From Gnetum montanum (lineage: Eukaryota; Streptophyta; Gnetopsida; Gnetales; Gnetaceae), in assembly GCA_015680685.1 (NCBI GenBank), contig MNCI01001829.1, positions 30,643 to 79,837 on the forward strand: a stretch of 49,195 bases of DNA. Direction: 5' to 3'. The notes under the pieces are model-generated. The model searched no databases. It was not told the DNA's origin and saw only the letters and a list, made by a program, of their open reading frames with translations. Shown one piece after another: positions 33,924-44,961 of the stretch. Position 1 is the first letter of the stretch, and each line of letters opens with the position of its first letter. The position numbers and the translations under genes are program-made.

Positions 33924-34364
33924 TTCGATGGAGCTTCAACTAATAGAGGTGGCAGTGCTGCTACCGTTATTACGCTTGCCCCTGAGGATGTGCATCAATT
34001 GGCTTATTGCCTGGCCTTCCCTTGTACAAATAACATGGCAGAGTATGAGGGGCTCCTCAGAGGATTGTTGACAGCCACAGAACTCAACGTTCAACACCTA
34101 GCAATCCGAGGTGATTCGATGCTCGTCATTAATCAAATCACAGGAGTCTACACCTACAAAGCTATGCATCTACAGCCCTACTGCGATATGGCTAAAGATC
34201 TCCTGAAACAATTTGTGACGATCAATGCCCAACACGTGCCGCGTAACGAAAATGCTGTGGCCGATGCACTGGCAACATTGGCACTAAACGTGCCACCACA
34301 CTTGTTTGCCACTTGGCCCAATTTAATGATAGAATGTACAGAGCCTATCATTCAAGCAGCATAG
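33924..34364 (+). pseudogene. Element B archaeal-type RNase H
   Basis: Second RNase H diagnostic of the Tat lineage, in the pol frame. FDGASTNRGG, FPCTNNMAEYEGLLRGL, RGDSMLVINQ and VPRNENAVADALATLAL supply the catalytic Asp, Glu, Asp and the terminal Asp region, all intact here. It is about 85% like the element A copy by eye in the motif blocks. It ends in a TAG at 34362, then the frame continues into integrase. Confidence 0.9.
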
Positions 34365-35627
34365 ATTTCTTCATTAAAGGCGAGAGGAGTGCCAGAATGG
34401 TATGACAACATTAAAACTTACCTTCTGCATGGCGAACCACCGCAAGAGCTAATGCATGCACAAAAGGATGCAGTGCGCAAGCGTGCCAGGCAATACGTCA
34501 TCATTGGAGACAGTACTCTGTGTAGATGCTCTTTCGATGGAGAATTTCTCACATGTGTTAATAATGATCAAGCACAACAGATAGTTAGCGAAGTCCACGA
34601 GGGGCTGTGTGGAGGACACGTAGCCCCGCGAGCCATGGCTGCTAAAATTAGATGCCTAGGGTACTATTGGCCATACATGGAAAGAGATTTCCTTACCAAA
34701 GTTAAGATGTGTGATACGTGCCAACATTACGCAAACCTAATACATGTGTCGCCAACTGAGTTACACACTACTCAAATTACTTGGCCATTCCAACGATGGG
34801 GACTAGATATCATAGGTCCCATTGCGCCTAAATCTTCCATAGGACATAGCTTCATTATCACCACCACCGAGTACTTTACAAAGTGGGTTGAGGCTATCCC
34901 CCTACGGAAGATTACGTCTCAATAGGTTTACCATTTCATCTTAGACAATATTGTAACCAGATTTGGACTCCCTATGACTATTGTAACTGACAACGGGCCA
35001 CAATTTAGTAGCACAGAAACCAAATCTTTTTGCGATAATCTTGGTATCAAACAATCTTTTTCTTCACCTTATTACCCACAGGCGAATGGTCAAGCAAAAG
35101 CGACAAATAAGGTAATTATGAATCTACTTAGGAAGATGTTCAGCAATAACAAAAAATGATGGCATGAAAAAATCCTCTACGTGCTATGGGCATATCATAC
35201 AACGTGCAGAACAGCTACAGACAGGATGCCCTACAGCCTAGTCTATGGGTCCGAAGTAGTGCTGCCCTTGGAATTATAGGTTTCCTCATTGCGGATGGTC
35301 CTATCTACAGTTATAAATGAGACTCAACACAATGAGTTTAGAATCATGGATTTAGATTCAGTGGAGGAGAAATGCATCCAAACGCTCGACATCATAAAAA
35401 GATATCAGGATAAAAAGAGACAGAAGCATCGACACAACTTGCATCAACAACTGATCAAGAAAGGAGACTTAGTTCTCAAGGCCATTCTTGAACCAGTAGG
35501 CAAGTTCTCTACAAATTGGGAAGGCCCTTTTATAGTCATCGACGCATACGTCAACGGAGCATTCAAGTTAGCCGATATCGGAGGCAACGAGAACTCAAAC
35601 CCAGTGAATCATCTATACTTGAAATAG
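34365..35627 (+). pseudogene. Element B integrase, catalytic Glu lost
   Basis: Same frame as RT. HEGLCGGHVAPRAM and CDTCQHYA form the HHCC zinc-binding module. The core has WGLDIIGP (Asp) and TDNGPQFSS (Asp), but the third acid is lost: the motif reads QANGQAKATNK, where element A has QANGQAEATNK (codon 35097-35099, AAA for GAA/GAG). Stops: TAG 34923, TGA 35158 (a TGG change), TAG 35277. The C-terminal region KGDLVLKAILEPVGKFSTNW ... GPFIVIDAYVNGAFKLAD is intact to TAG 35625. No chromodomain. Confidence 0.9.
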
Positions 35628-35671
35628 TATTACGTCTAAACATCGACTTGGTTCAAACACAAGGTAACAAA

Positions 35672-36098
35672 TGTCCGCTATGACGTAAAACTGGCAAAGT
35701 TGTACACGTCCGCTAAGACGTAAAACTGGAAAAGTTGTACATGTCCGCTACGACGTAAAACTGGCAAAGTTGTACACGTCCGCTACGACATAAAACTGGC
35801 ACTTCTTGCACGCATCCGCCAATACGCTAAACTAGCAAAGTTTCTAACCGTCCGCCATGACGTGAAACTGGGAAGGTAAGCATATGTCTGTTGAGACACT
35901 AAACTAGCACAGACTTGTCCCTGGGTCATGACATAAAACTGACACCCACAGTACAGTCTGCTGGGACCATAAACTAGCTCTTCCATCATCCGCTACGACG
36001 TAAAACTAGTAGGTTCTAGTCTGCCTAGATGTTAAACTAGGACCACAGCCTATTGAGGCTTAAAACCAACAACAACAGTCAACCAGGACTCAAAACTG
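35672..36098 (+). repeat. Tandem array B2 (TCCGCTACGACGTAAAACTGGCAAAGTTG unit)
   Basis: About 12 units of 27-36 bp, the first four almost identical and later ones drifting (GTGAAACTGGGA, ATAAACTAGC). It follows the integrase stop directly, as in element A. Confidence 0.9.
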
Positions 36099-37273
36099 GA
36101 ATCTGTCGAGCAATCCTTGAAGCAAGCGAGCATGGTCATTCTTGCACAGCATCCCTACCAGAGGGAACATGTAAGGTGTTGGAACAGATGCAACACTGCT
36201 ACCCCGTTAGCATTCTACTGATTCCTCAGACATGCCGAAAGGCATACTACTGACCCCTCGGAGATGTCGCTATGATAGCCGCTCTGTAGCTGCGGCACCT
36301 GGTATCAACTTCGCCGCTTAGGGCCCTGAAGAAACTGTGGTCATCTATAGTCTCAGTAGCCTCCATCCATCGCCGTCACCAAACTTTGGCCTAGCAGATT
36401 CATGTGACTTGTTCTTTGCCCAATCATTTGAGTAACATGAATCTGGCTGTCGATGGTGGTTGCATGAACTGCGGCACCAACATTGGGATGCTTGCTCCCT
36501 GTTATGGTCCCTGTTTCATGGCCTGCGCTCTCCTTTTTGCCTTGGATGGCGCTTGTTTCAACAGCCTCCCTCCTTAGCGATTAGGACGATTGCTTTTGCA
36601 CTTTGCTCTCTGTTATGTTTTGCAGGTTCCTTGCTACAATAGCATTGATTGGGAATGTATTCATTAGAAGGCGAGGTGTCATAGCGTCCTGAAGTGGTTG
36701 CTCAGACTAGCCTGGCCTTTTGGGAGTGTAAACCCTACCTCTCCCTCCATCAGATGCATTACTTCGTTCTCTCCTCCCTTTGTCCTCATGACCGCCTTTA
36801 CCCCCTATTTTTCTTATACAAAGCGTGAACATTCAAGCAAACTCTTTCGCATCTTCGTGTCCACGAATTGGCATAATGCAACTCACCTAGTGGAATGTAA
36901 TTCAAAAAAAAAGGCAAAGCTTGGCAAAATGGATGTAAAACAACTCATCTAGGCCACACGGGCGTAACACAACTCGTCTGTACAAGCCCTTTATATACAG
37001 TATGACGGCGTAACCTCTCGCAAATACATTCGCAGAAGGATGTAACGACTTGCTTACAAAAGTTTCCTGTTCACGTGTTTGAGTCTTCCTTGAACCTATC
37101 TTCCCTCACATCTGTGAAATCCCTCCTATGCTTTCCTCCCTACCCTGCCTTTGCACTTCCAAGTTTTGACAGAGCGATATTTGAGCAATCTTCGACGGAC
37201 ACTGTTGATGCCTTTACCTCTCTGGTGTTTCGTATTCTTTGTCGATGTCTTTCGGGCAAGCCCTCTAAACGTC
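36099..37273 (+). other. Element B 3' non-coding region
   Basis: About 1.2 kb between array B2 and the polypurine tract; partly similar to 10753-12091. Short ORFs are not conserved with A. No domain seen. Confidence 0.6.
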
Positions 37274-37289
37274 AACAAAGAGGGGCCAT
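37274..37289 (+). other. Element B polypurine tract
   Basis: ACAAAGAGGGGCCAT directly before the LTR start TGAAACATCATAAAAA. Confidence 0.75.
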
Positions 37290-38493
37290 TGAAACATCAT
37301 AAAAATTTTGAGGCCTCGACGGTTTAACAAAATCTAGCGACTCAGGCAAGGAGTTGCGACAAGGTGCAGCACAGTACAAATGAAATTCAGAAGACAGAAC
37401 GAAACGTTGGGTGCACTGCGGCAAGCCTTCCACTTTTCGAGTTTGCTATGTTTAGCATATTACGCTGCATTACGCAAAATAGTGTAGCACCGCATTGCGC
37501 AGCGTAATATCAAAGACAGTCCACCGCAACATCAAAGATGGCAAACATTCAAGACTTCGACAACCCAACAAAAATCTCAAGGCTTAAGCAACGATTTGCA
37601 GCATGCTGCGCATTTCAGCGAGTTTTCTTTCCTGGTTAAGGGGCCCATTACACTGCGTTACGGAGTGCGGCATAATAAACCCCGAAAGGGATTGAAACAG
37701 AAGAATCGCGACGACAATACTTCAACTTTTGCAGTTTCGTTATTTTATGCTGAATCACGCTATGATGCATAATGTAGTGTAACACAACGTAATGCAAGTA
37801 ATGACAGCACAATTCAAACATCAGCAATTCATACACCACAATACGCTCTCTAGCGTATTGCAACATAATCAAAGGACAATTTGTTGCCAGAGTCCAAACA
37901 AGAGTGGTTTACGACGCACTACGTAGCATAGCGTCGCAAGCTTCAACGGCAACACATCAGGTTAATGGCATATTATAAGTTTAGGACACGCGTCACCTAA
38001 ACCGCGTTTTCCTCCTGACCCTAACCTTATAAATGCTCTAGTTGATGAAGATCAAGGGATTGGCAAAAGTTTCTCTGTCACGGTTAGCAAGAGAGCAAAA
38101 AGAGGATCAACGATCATGAGAACATCGGAGGTGATTGGCAAGAACTCTTGATTAGAAACAATCGGCTACCAGATATTCTTCCCCGGGTCTGACTTCCTTG
38201 CACCCAGATTGGCTAAAACAAGATTTAACAATTGCATCTAAATCGTTTACATCGTTTTCAATTGTTTTCGGGATTAAAAATACCGCATTTCCTCATAAAG
38301 AATCATCATTTTGCCATCAAATTATTACAAAAATTTTACTAATTAAGTAAGTCCTTGTTTGATTGACAAGACCGTTCAGGGCACCTCAGATTCATTTTTC
38401 TCCAGCACGGCCCTTGCACGGATTTGGGGTTAGAACTATGTACACGGACTTTCGTTCGGTATTTCCAGCCATCGATGTTTTCCGTCGTTACAG
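37290..38493 (+). mobile_element. Element B right (3') LTR
   Basis: Complete second copy of 26135-27340, ending at GTTACAG and followed by TGCCT. It includes U3 palindrome words (37455-37510, 37650-37672, 37748-37800, 37910-37935) and the TATA box at 38028-38033. Confidence 0.92.
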
Positions 38494-39223
38494 TGCCTAC
38501 ATACCTCATGGAACACTTAAGGTTAATCATTCGTTGTCTTCCCAAACTTACTTGTATTTGTCACGGTATAGTTAAGTAAGTCCGAGGTATATGATTTTTA
38601 TAGCTTTTCTGCTTTATCTCCTATGCAAGTGAGGTGAAGGGTTGAAGAACTAATTAACTAACTTAAACTAACTAACTAAGCCTTAATTAACCTAGCGTCA
38701 GCATCTGTTCCCACTTACCGTTCACACCCTGAACTAATGCAATCATGGCTACCAAACACTAATCGTTGCTGGGATCACCACGTGTAACGCACATGCTCGA
38801 AGCAATCGTACTGAGGCACTTAACTAGGAGAGAAGGGTTGAGAGAGATTTAATTCTTAATAAAGCATGTAATTGATAAATAGTAAATAACAATAATTAAA
38901 AGTCTTATTTAGCCTATTCCATGCACTGCAAGGTTTATTCAAGAAGTTCGTCTTTATTTCTGTATACAAATATGTGTTCAGGTACAATATCTGCTCGAAT
39001 AAAGATCCGTTCACTTTGGAGTTCCTACTGTGGGCACATGGAAAATTTCTATCTCTGGAGGGATCAAACTGCTAGAGTTTCACTACGGTCTAAGCCTTGG
39101 ATGGAAAAGAAGGGAGAGCCGCCTCTTATTTATAGATTTTGCGGTGCACCGCGATATCGCAGGGGATGACGTGATATCGTGTGGGATGCGATATCGCGGC
39201 CCATGCGATATCGCATCCCATCA
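38494..39223 (-). mobile_element. Truncated family-C LTR (C3) next to element B
   Basis: From TGCCTACATACC to CCCATCA. It matches 45037-45752 of the C1 LTR (same GGAACAC(C/T)TAAG, CTTACT(C/T)GTATTTGTCACGG and CCTCTTATTTATAGA blocks) but lacks the first ~75 bp, being cut by element B. TATA on the minus strand at 39125-39134. Outside flank CAATG. Confidence 0.8.
39151..39219 (-). repeat. U3 GATATC palindromes of C3
   Basis: Four GCGATATCGC-type palindromes (39151-39160, 39171-39180, 39188-39197, 39205-39214). The last two lie in a perfect inverted repeat with 15-bp arms and a 7-bp loop (39183-39219). Confidence 0.9.
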
Positions 39224-40430
39224 CAATGTAAATAAAATTATCTATTACCTTTGACATTAAACCACATCTTTGTTAAAACCTTCTACTTGACAAGTTGGTG
39301 AATATGTTTAGGATTTTGCAACATGTCCTCATAATAGATATTTCATTTTCTCAACCATTTCATCCCTTGAAAATACCCACCATGGTCTTACAAATCCTCA
39401 ATAACTACTTTAGAGAATTTGTCTTGCTTTGAGATATGCAATCTATGATAAATCATATTGACATAATAACATTGAGTAAGTTGTTTGCATCTTCACCTCT
39501 AACTCATCAAAAAGAAAAATTTTTTGCACTCTTTCAATATCTTTCCAAAGTTCATGGGTATGGTTATAGACATGAGCAAATAGTTTTAAAATTGAAAGGT
39601 GTTTTCTTTCTATCTTATTTTTAAATGTTGCTACTCACTATCAAGCATATAGGTGATGTACTTTAATTTTTTTATTATTAATATTTTTTGGATCCAACAC
39701 CACATTGATGTTGACCATTTCATTATTCATACAAATCTTTTGGTGACAAAGCAATTTGGAACAATAAGGTGTTAGCCTAGTGCTAAACACTATTGATTTG
39801 AAAGCTCAAACTCATACGTTTGATTTTAGTTTGCAATGCTAAGTTATAAAGTTTTAATTAGACTATATATCTTGGGGTGTAGTTATATTATAGCTATTTT
39901 ACCCATTATTTAGAGTATGAAGTAAATCTCAAATTGAAAGTGTGTAATAATAAGGTGTTAGCCTAGTGGTACATATCTTGTCTTAGTATTCAGTTATAAA
40001 CTTCTATAAATCTTGGGGTAATACTGATTTATAAACCCATGGGGTAATACTGATTTATAAACCCATGTAAGAGGTTCAATTTTAAGTAATATTGAGTTAT
40101 AAACTTTTATAAATCTTGAGGTGTACCTATGTTTCAATACCTAGTAAGCCTAACCAAAAAAATATGGTAAAATGGAACTTAATGAATTTCCACGAAATGA
40201 CATGACAATCATCAACTAAACCATGCAATCTAGTTTCCATAAACTAAATACCAAGAGCCTGAAAAATGACATGACATTTACGAGAAAAACTCGACTCCAT
40301 AATAGAAAATTTGCTGCCAGATGAGAGATTAGATGCTGAAATCTGCAAATACTCGCAGCTTCTATACGCTCCGCTCTACTTCAATTACTCCTCTCTAACT
40401 CGCCAACGTTGACAGAAGACAGTGAAAGCA
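39224..40430. other. Intergenic DNA upstream of FolD
   Basis: AT-rich, no ORF of note. It holds a 26-bp perfect tandem duplication (GGGGTAATACTGATTTATAA core, 40015-40066) and two copies of AATAAGGTGTTAGCCTAGTG (39760s and 39950s). CT-rich DNA at 40370-40400 could be the 5' leader of FolD. Confidence 0.5.
40015..40066 (+). repeat. 26-bp tandem duplication
   Basis: Two identical, adjacent 26-bp units beginning GGGGTAATACTG. Confidence 0.95.
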
Positions 40431-40523
40431 ATGGCTAAAGTAATTGACGGCAAAGCCATTGCGGAGAAGGTTCGTGCCGAGATCTCAGAGGACGTTGCTC
40501 GCTGTCGCGAAAAATATGGCCAG
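40431..40523 (+). pseudogene. FOLD: FolD exon 1
   Basis: Start of the plant bifunctional methylenetetrahydrofolate dehydrogenase/methenyltetrahydrofolate cyclohydrolase, which interconverts one-carbon folates in the cytosol. The ATG at 40431 (AAAGCAATGGCT, good plant context) opens 31 codons reading MAKVIDGKAIAEKVRAEISE, with the IDGKAIA block typical of the family N-terminus, and ends ...KYGQ at a donor CAG|GTTTCT. There is no transit peptide, as in the cytosolic form. Intron 1 is 1,458 nt. Exon 1 alone is intact; the gene as a whole is judged broken because of exon 2. Confidence 0.8.
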
Positions 40524-41981
40524 GTTTCTTCTTGATTTATTTCTTACAAGTTTCATTCCGATCCATTGCTATCTATGATTTTGAAAAGACTTACATTTCA
40601 GATGGAACCTCAAGTTATCAGCTAAATCAAAATTTCCGGAATATCTGTGGTTGTATAAGAAAGATGTGCATACTAATTTTGACATTAGAAGGATCGGCAA
40701 CATGGGTAAATGATGCCTAAATCGATGATAGATGGGTCATAACATCCTAGATTACATAAACAGTTCGAGGCAAAGCACGCTAGATTGTGGCATTCTGTGC
40801 TGCAATGCGTTCAAGTGACAATCACAATGACTATACGGCATCAATATCTGGTAAATATATAAACAGGAAAATATTGTACAAACAAAATCGTGCGAAAGCC
40901 ACAATTTGAGTTGTAAGTTATCTAGATAATTAGCTCAAAAAATCATTTTATGTTACATGGAGTATTTATCCAGTTTATCGGATGCTCTCATTATTAGTAG
41001 ATTTGTTGAATTTCCGTTGGGATTGCTGTTCAACCACGACATTAGCAGTGGTCTAATTTTCATCGTAATTTCCATCAACCCTAACATTTCTTCCACGTAC
41101 AGTTCAACACCTAAGTGTCGTTTGAATACCATTGTAAATATAAATTATCAAGCGTATTGGCTCAAACGATCTGTGACAGTCCGACTTCATTGAAATGTGT
41201 CGATTAATCTTTGGCTTTCTTAAAAAATTTTAAAGCTGAAAGTAAGCCATCATCCTGAGCAAGAAACGCTTGAAGAGAACTAATCGCTGCTCTTTGACAC
41301 AATATTAACGATATGACACATAAATGCAATGTAAGAATTCCAATTTTTTAAATAGTATTTTGTTGACCTGGGGACATATGCAATGAACGCAGATCTTCAA
41401 TTAACAAGATTGCTTGCTTCTTGCTTCGTCGGCACTAGTATTTAAATCTTAAATGGTTTGCATTGTCTTATGTTAGTTACTGCATTTGGTACAATGGCAA
41501 GTTTTGCCCACAAACCCGCACAAAGTATTCATTGTGGTCAATCATATTGGTAGTTGTTATCTATGAGTTGAGGCAGTTATCGCTCATGAACCTTTGCCAG
41601 TGCACATTGATACTTTCTAGCTTGTACTGCTTTACTAACAGAGTTTTGTTGAACGTTTATGGCCAAATGGTGTGGTCATTACATTCAAATAATGAGGAAT
41701 TTTTATATTCATTGCAGTTAGACGGTTTGTTCAGGTTCTATGCTTTTCCTAAATGCGATCAGTCCTAGTTATTAATTTAAAAGTTTGATGAACAAATTTT
41801 CAAAATTTGCTAGGTATTATGATAGGTTTCCACACTGTTTTGGATTCCTTTCCTTAACTTGCTTGTTTTAGATTCAAGTACCTTAATAGGTGTACTGAAC
41901 AGCCACATGCTTAGCAGCATGTATTCAATCCTCGTTTGTATGGCATGGTTGTTGACTAATGGTTTCTCTTTTGCTATGTAG
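40524..41981 (+). other. FolD intron 1
   Basis: GT...AG intron between CAG|GTTTCT and GCTATGTAG|GGGCCT, AT-rich, no repeat or ORF of note. It joins KYGQ to GPGL in phase 0. Confidence 0.7.
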
Positions 41982-42163
41982 GGGCCTGGTCTAGTTGTTG
42001 TCCTCGTTGGTGATAGGAAAGACTGCATCTTATGTACGATGAAAGATAAAAGCATGTGCAGAAGTTGGTATAAAGTCTGTTGATGTTGATTTTCCAGAAA
42101 ATGTCTCAGAAGAAGAACTTCTTAACATAGTTCTTGACCTGAATGCTGATCCCCAAATCCACA
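41982..42163 (+). pseudogene. FOLD: FolD exon 2, frameshifted
   Basis: After the acceptor the frame reads GPGLVVVLVGDRKD, the expected start of the folate/NAD-binding fold. It is then lost: the codons where the conserved Tyr-Val-x-x-Lys lies are disturbed, with two bases missing near 42020 and compensating single-base changes nearby. In another frame the text resumes as CAEVGIKSVDVDFPENVSEE ... LNADPQIH, the expected continuation. The exon is 182 nt where 184 would keep phase. The block with the catalytic Lys is affected. Later exons (GILVQLPLP and on) were not found before the C1 LTR at 44962. Confidence 0.75.
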
Positions 42164-44961
42164 GTGCGAATCAATATCAAGTACCCGTATTCTCAATTTT
42201 TTATTGCTTCATCCCAAAAGATCACGTTTTTCAGTTTTAATGAGGCAATCATATTAAGAAGAGCTAAGTATGCTTTTTACATACGTTTTAAATTATTTGT
42301 ACACTTCATTTATCTCCTTTGTCCAGGAAAGCATAAAGTGGTAGATTCGTGTTAGCAGTTTTTGATTTTTGGCTTTCATTAAATTTACACCATTAGAGGG
42401 GTACCTTAAGACCTAGTGTAATATATGATTTTGTTTTCTCTATGTTTTTGGATACAACTTGTGTAACTTCAGAACTTTTTGAGCATGAGTTTATAGCTTA
42501 ATGCTGAAGTTAACTAGCACCCACTTGTGCAGAGGTTAAACCTGACTTACCGATTTATATAATGTCCTCTCATGCTTTAGATCCAAGCTTTACTCCCACA
42601 GATGCACTGATATCTTCTTTATTGCTGTATAGCATGCTTGATTAACGAGAAAGTTCAGAAAGAAGACATTAAAAAAGGATGCAATACATTATAGCATATA
42701 TGGTTTTATGCTTGTGTAGATTGTTGATAGTTGAAGAATGTAAAATTGGAATCTCAGGATGGTGTGTGATAGTTTTTCATAACTCAGCCTTAAAAATTAA
42801 TTCTGAAAGTCACTTTATGTCCCTTTAAATTTGATCTTCTAGAGATCAGAAAATAAAATATTTCTAACGTTTTCAGATGTGAATGGGTTTGTCTTTTGAG
42901 TGAGTATTTGAGTCTTTTGAGTGAGTATTTCAGTATTCCATAATTGCTTGAAGAAATAAAAGCTCGTTACAGACTAGACCTTAAGAGATAGTGACTCGGA
43001 GATTGGTTAGTTGGTGCTATAACTTTTTCATTGGGCTCAAAGCCCATAAGATTATAATAAACTTGATGCTGCTTCAATTTGCTGCAACATGTTTGATGGA
43101 ATGCCAATGGATTTGAGATATGAAATCATATCTTTTTCCTTTCTGTTTCAAGTAGTTTTCTCTTGACATTATGTTTTTTCAAGTGCTACGGTTGGCGGAT
43201 GTATGTTTAAGATTTTCAGATCATTTTTTATCCCATTTTCATTTTTAAAAGTTTTAGTAACTTGTATTAGAAAATATTATACATCACTTCTAGTGGATTA
43301 TTCACCCATATTTTAAACAAAGAGTGATGAATCATACAAAATGTATAACTTCCAAGTTGGTATATAAAAAACATATAATACATCATATAACCATGATATG
43401 GTCGTTTCCGTTGAAAGTTCATTCTAAGAAACCACCAGTCCTTCCAAAAATGGAGGCAATGATTCAAAAACCTGATTTCCTTGCAAGCCTCTTCAGTTAA
43501 CTCCCTCCACGGAGAACCATGTTTAATCCCTATGCTATTACGTGTAACTTTTGCTCTGTTGAGTGCATCAAGGCTATACACTTGGCTTGATGGACATGTA
43601 TATAAGAACCAGGAGAAGTAAGGGGGGAATCTGGCCATGACTTGGACTGTGCATTTGGGTTATGCCAAACTGTTGAAATTTTGCAGTGGAAGATTTCTAG
43701 TGGGAAAACATGATATGCAGTGCCTTTCTTTCTTGTTGAACTAAATAAAGAGGATCTTGCATTGAAATTTTCTTGAGTCTATGCTAGCCACATAGAGCAG
43801 GCATGGGAAGGAGCAAATGCCTGAATATGCTACAATCTTTCTGCCCGGGACAGTAATCTTTGCTTCCTTCAAGCAAGTTGATATCCAATTTACTAAGAAC
43901 ATTTGACCAAAGATGCTTAGTGTTTTACCTATAGAAAGTGAGGGTCGAACACTTTGAGGGCAGGGCATCCTAAGATAGTATATGATTACTTAAATTTGCG
44001 CTTCTGCAGGTACCTGTTTGAATTTGCTCTTCTGCGGATTGATGGCAATTCCAAATGATGAGCTAAATGATTCCAATAATTTTTAAAGGCTTCTATCTAT
44101 CTAGTCAACTGAGTCTTTTTACATTTTGGGACCAACACTTCTATTTTTATCACTTTTTGCTTTTTTTTTTAATATTTTAAAGTTATGATTAGTGAGTATT
44201 GGGTTTATGCTAGCTGTTGTATTTTATATGTTAGATATTTTCTGAGATTTTTTCATGAAAATTTTCTTTTCTTAGCTTAATGCTTTAATGAAACTTTGTG
44301 GTAAAAGTGGTAATGTAAGAATATTGGTGGCTTCTTACTGTTTTAGGGAATTTTTTCTGTGAATGTGTAAATGGTTCTCTTAATTGTGTGTGTGTGTGTT
44401 TTTTTTTTTGCTTGGTAGAGAAAATTACTTTTCTGAGTGGCGTAAGATGCAAGACTCTTTGGAAAGATTGAGATAGTTCATGACAGGATGGTCTCCTTAA
44501 TAGAATGATGTGGTAGAGCATCAGAACAAGATGAGTCTTATGAGAATAAAGACAATTATAGAGTAGTAAAGTGTGATCAAATATTTGTAGGCTGAGATAG
44601 CCAATATAGTAATAAAATTGTTGAATCATCCCTCATGCAACATTTGTGGGGTGTGATACATGAGGTCTTATTAACTATGAGGCAAATATCACTTGATCAT
44701 TTGAAAACATGCAAATGTGTTGTGTTTTGCAATAGATTTTTTGTTTCTGGGAGTGTGCTTTTGTTAGCCTACTTTACCTAGCAAGAGGCTCTTTCGTTCT
44801 AGTTATGTTTTACATGATTCAGAAGAGGGATTGTGATTAATTGTTGGCTGTATACAATCATGTTAGAATGGTGAGGATGAGTTATTTGATAGTTAAAGTT
44901 GTGCAGCTCTGGCTTCCAGTTCTAATTTATCACATAGCGATGATGAAAGAAGTTGCAATAG
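42164..44961. other. No further FolD exon recognised
   Basis: 2.8 kb of AT-rich intron-like DNA. It contains a 21-bp tandem duplication (GTCTTTTGAGTGAGTATTT at 42891 and 42912) and a TG repeat with a T run (44387-44410). A minus-strand ORF at 43267-43638 has no recognisable domain. FolD exons 3 onward may lie outside the window or be lost. Confidence 0.5.

Noticed and set aside
43267-43638. Minus-strand ORF of 123 codons in the presumed FolD intron 2
   Set aside because: No domain, Trp/Tyr/Phe-rich composition of random AT-rich sequence, no exon signals found.
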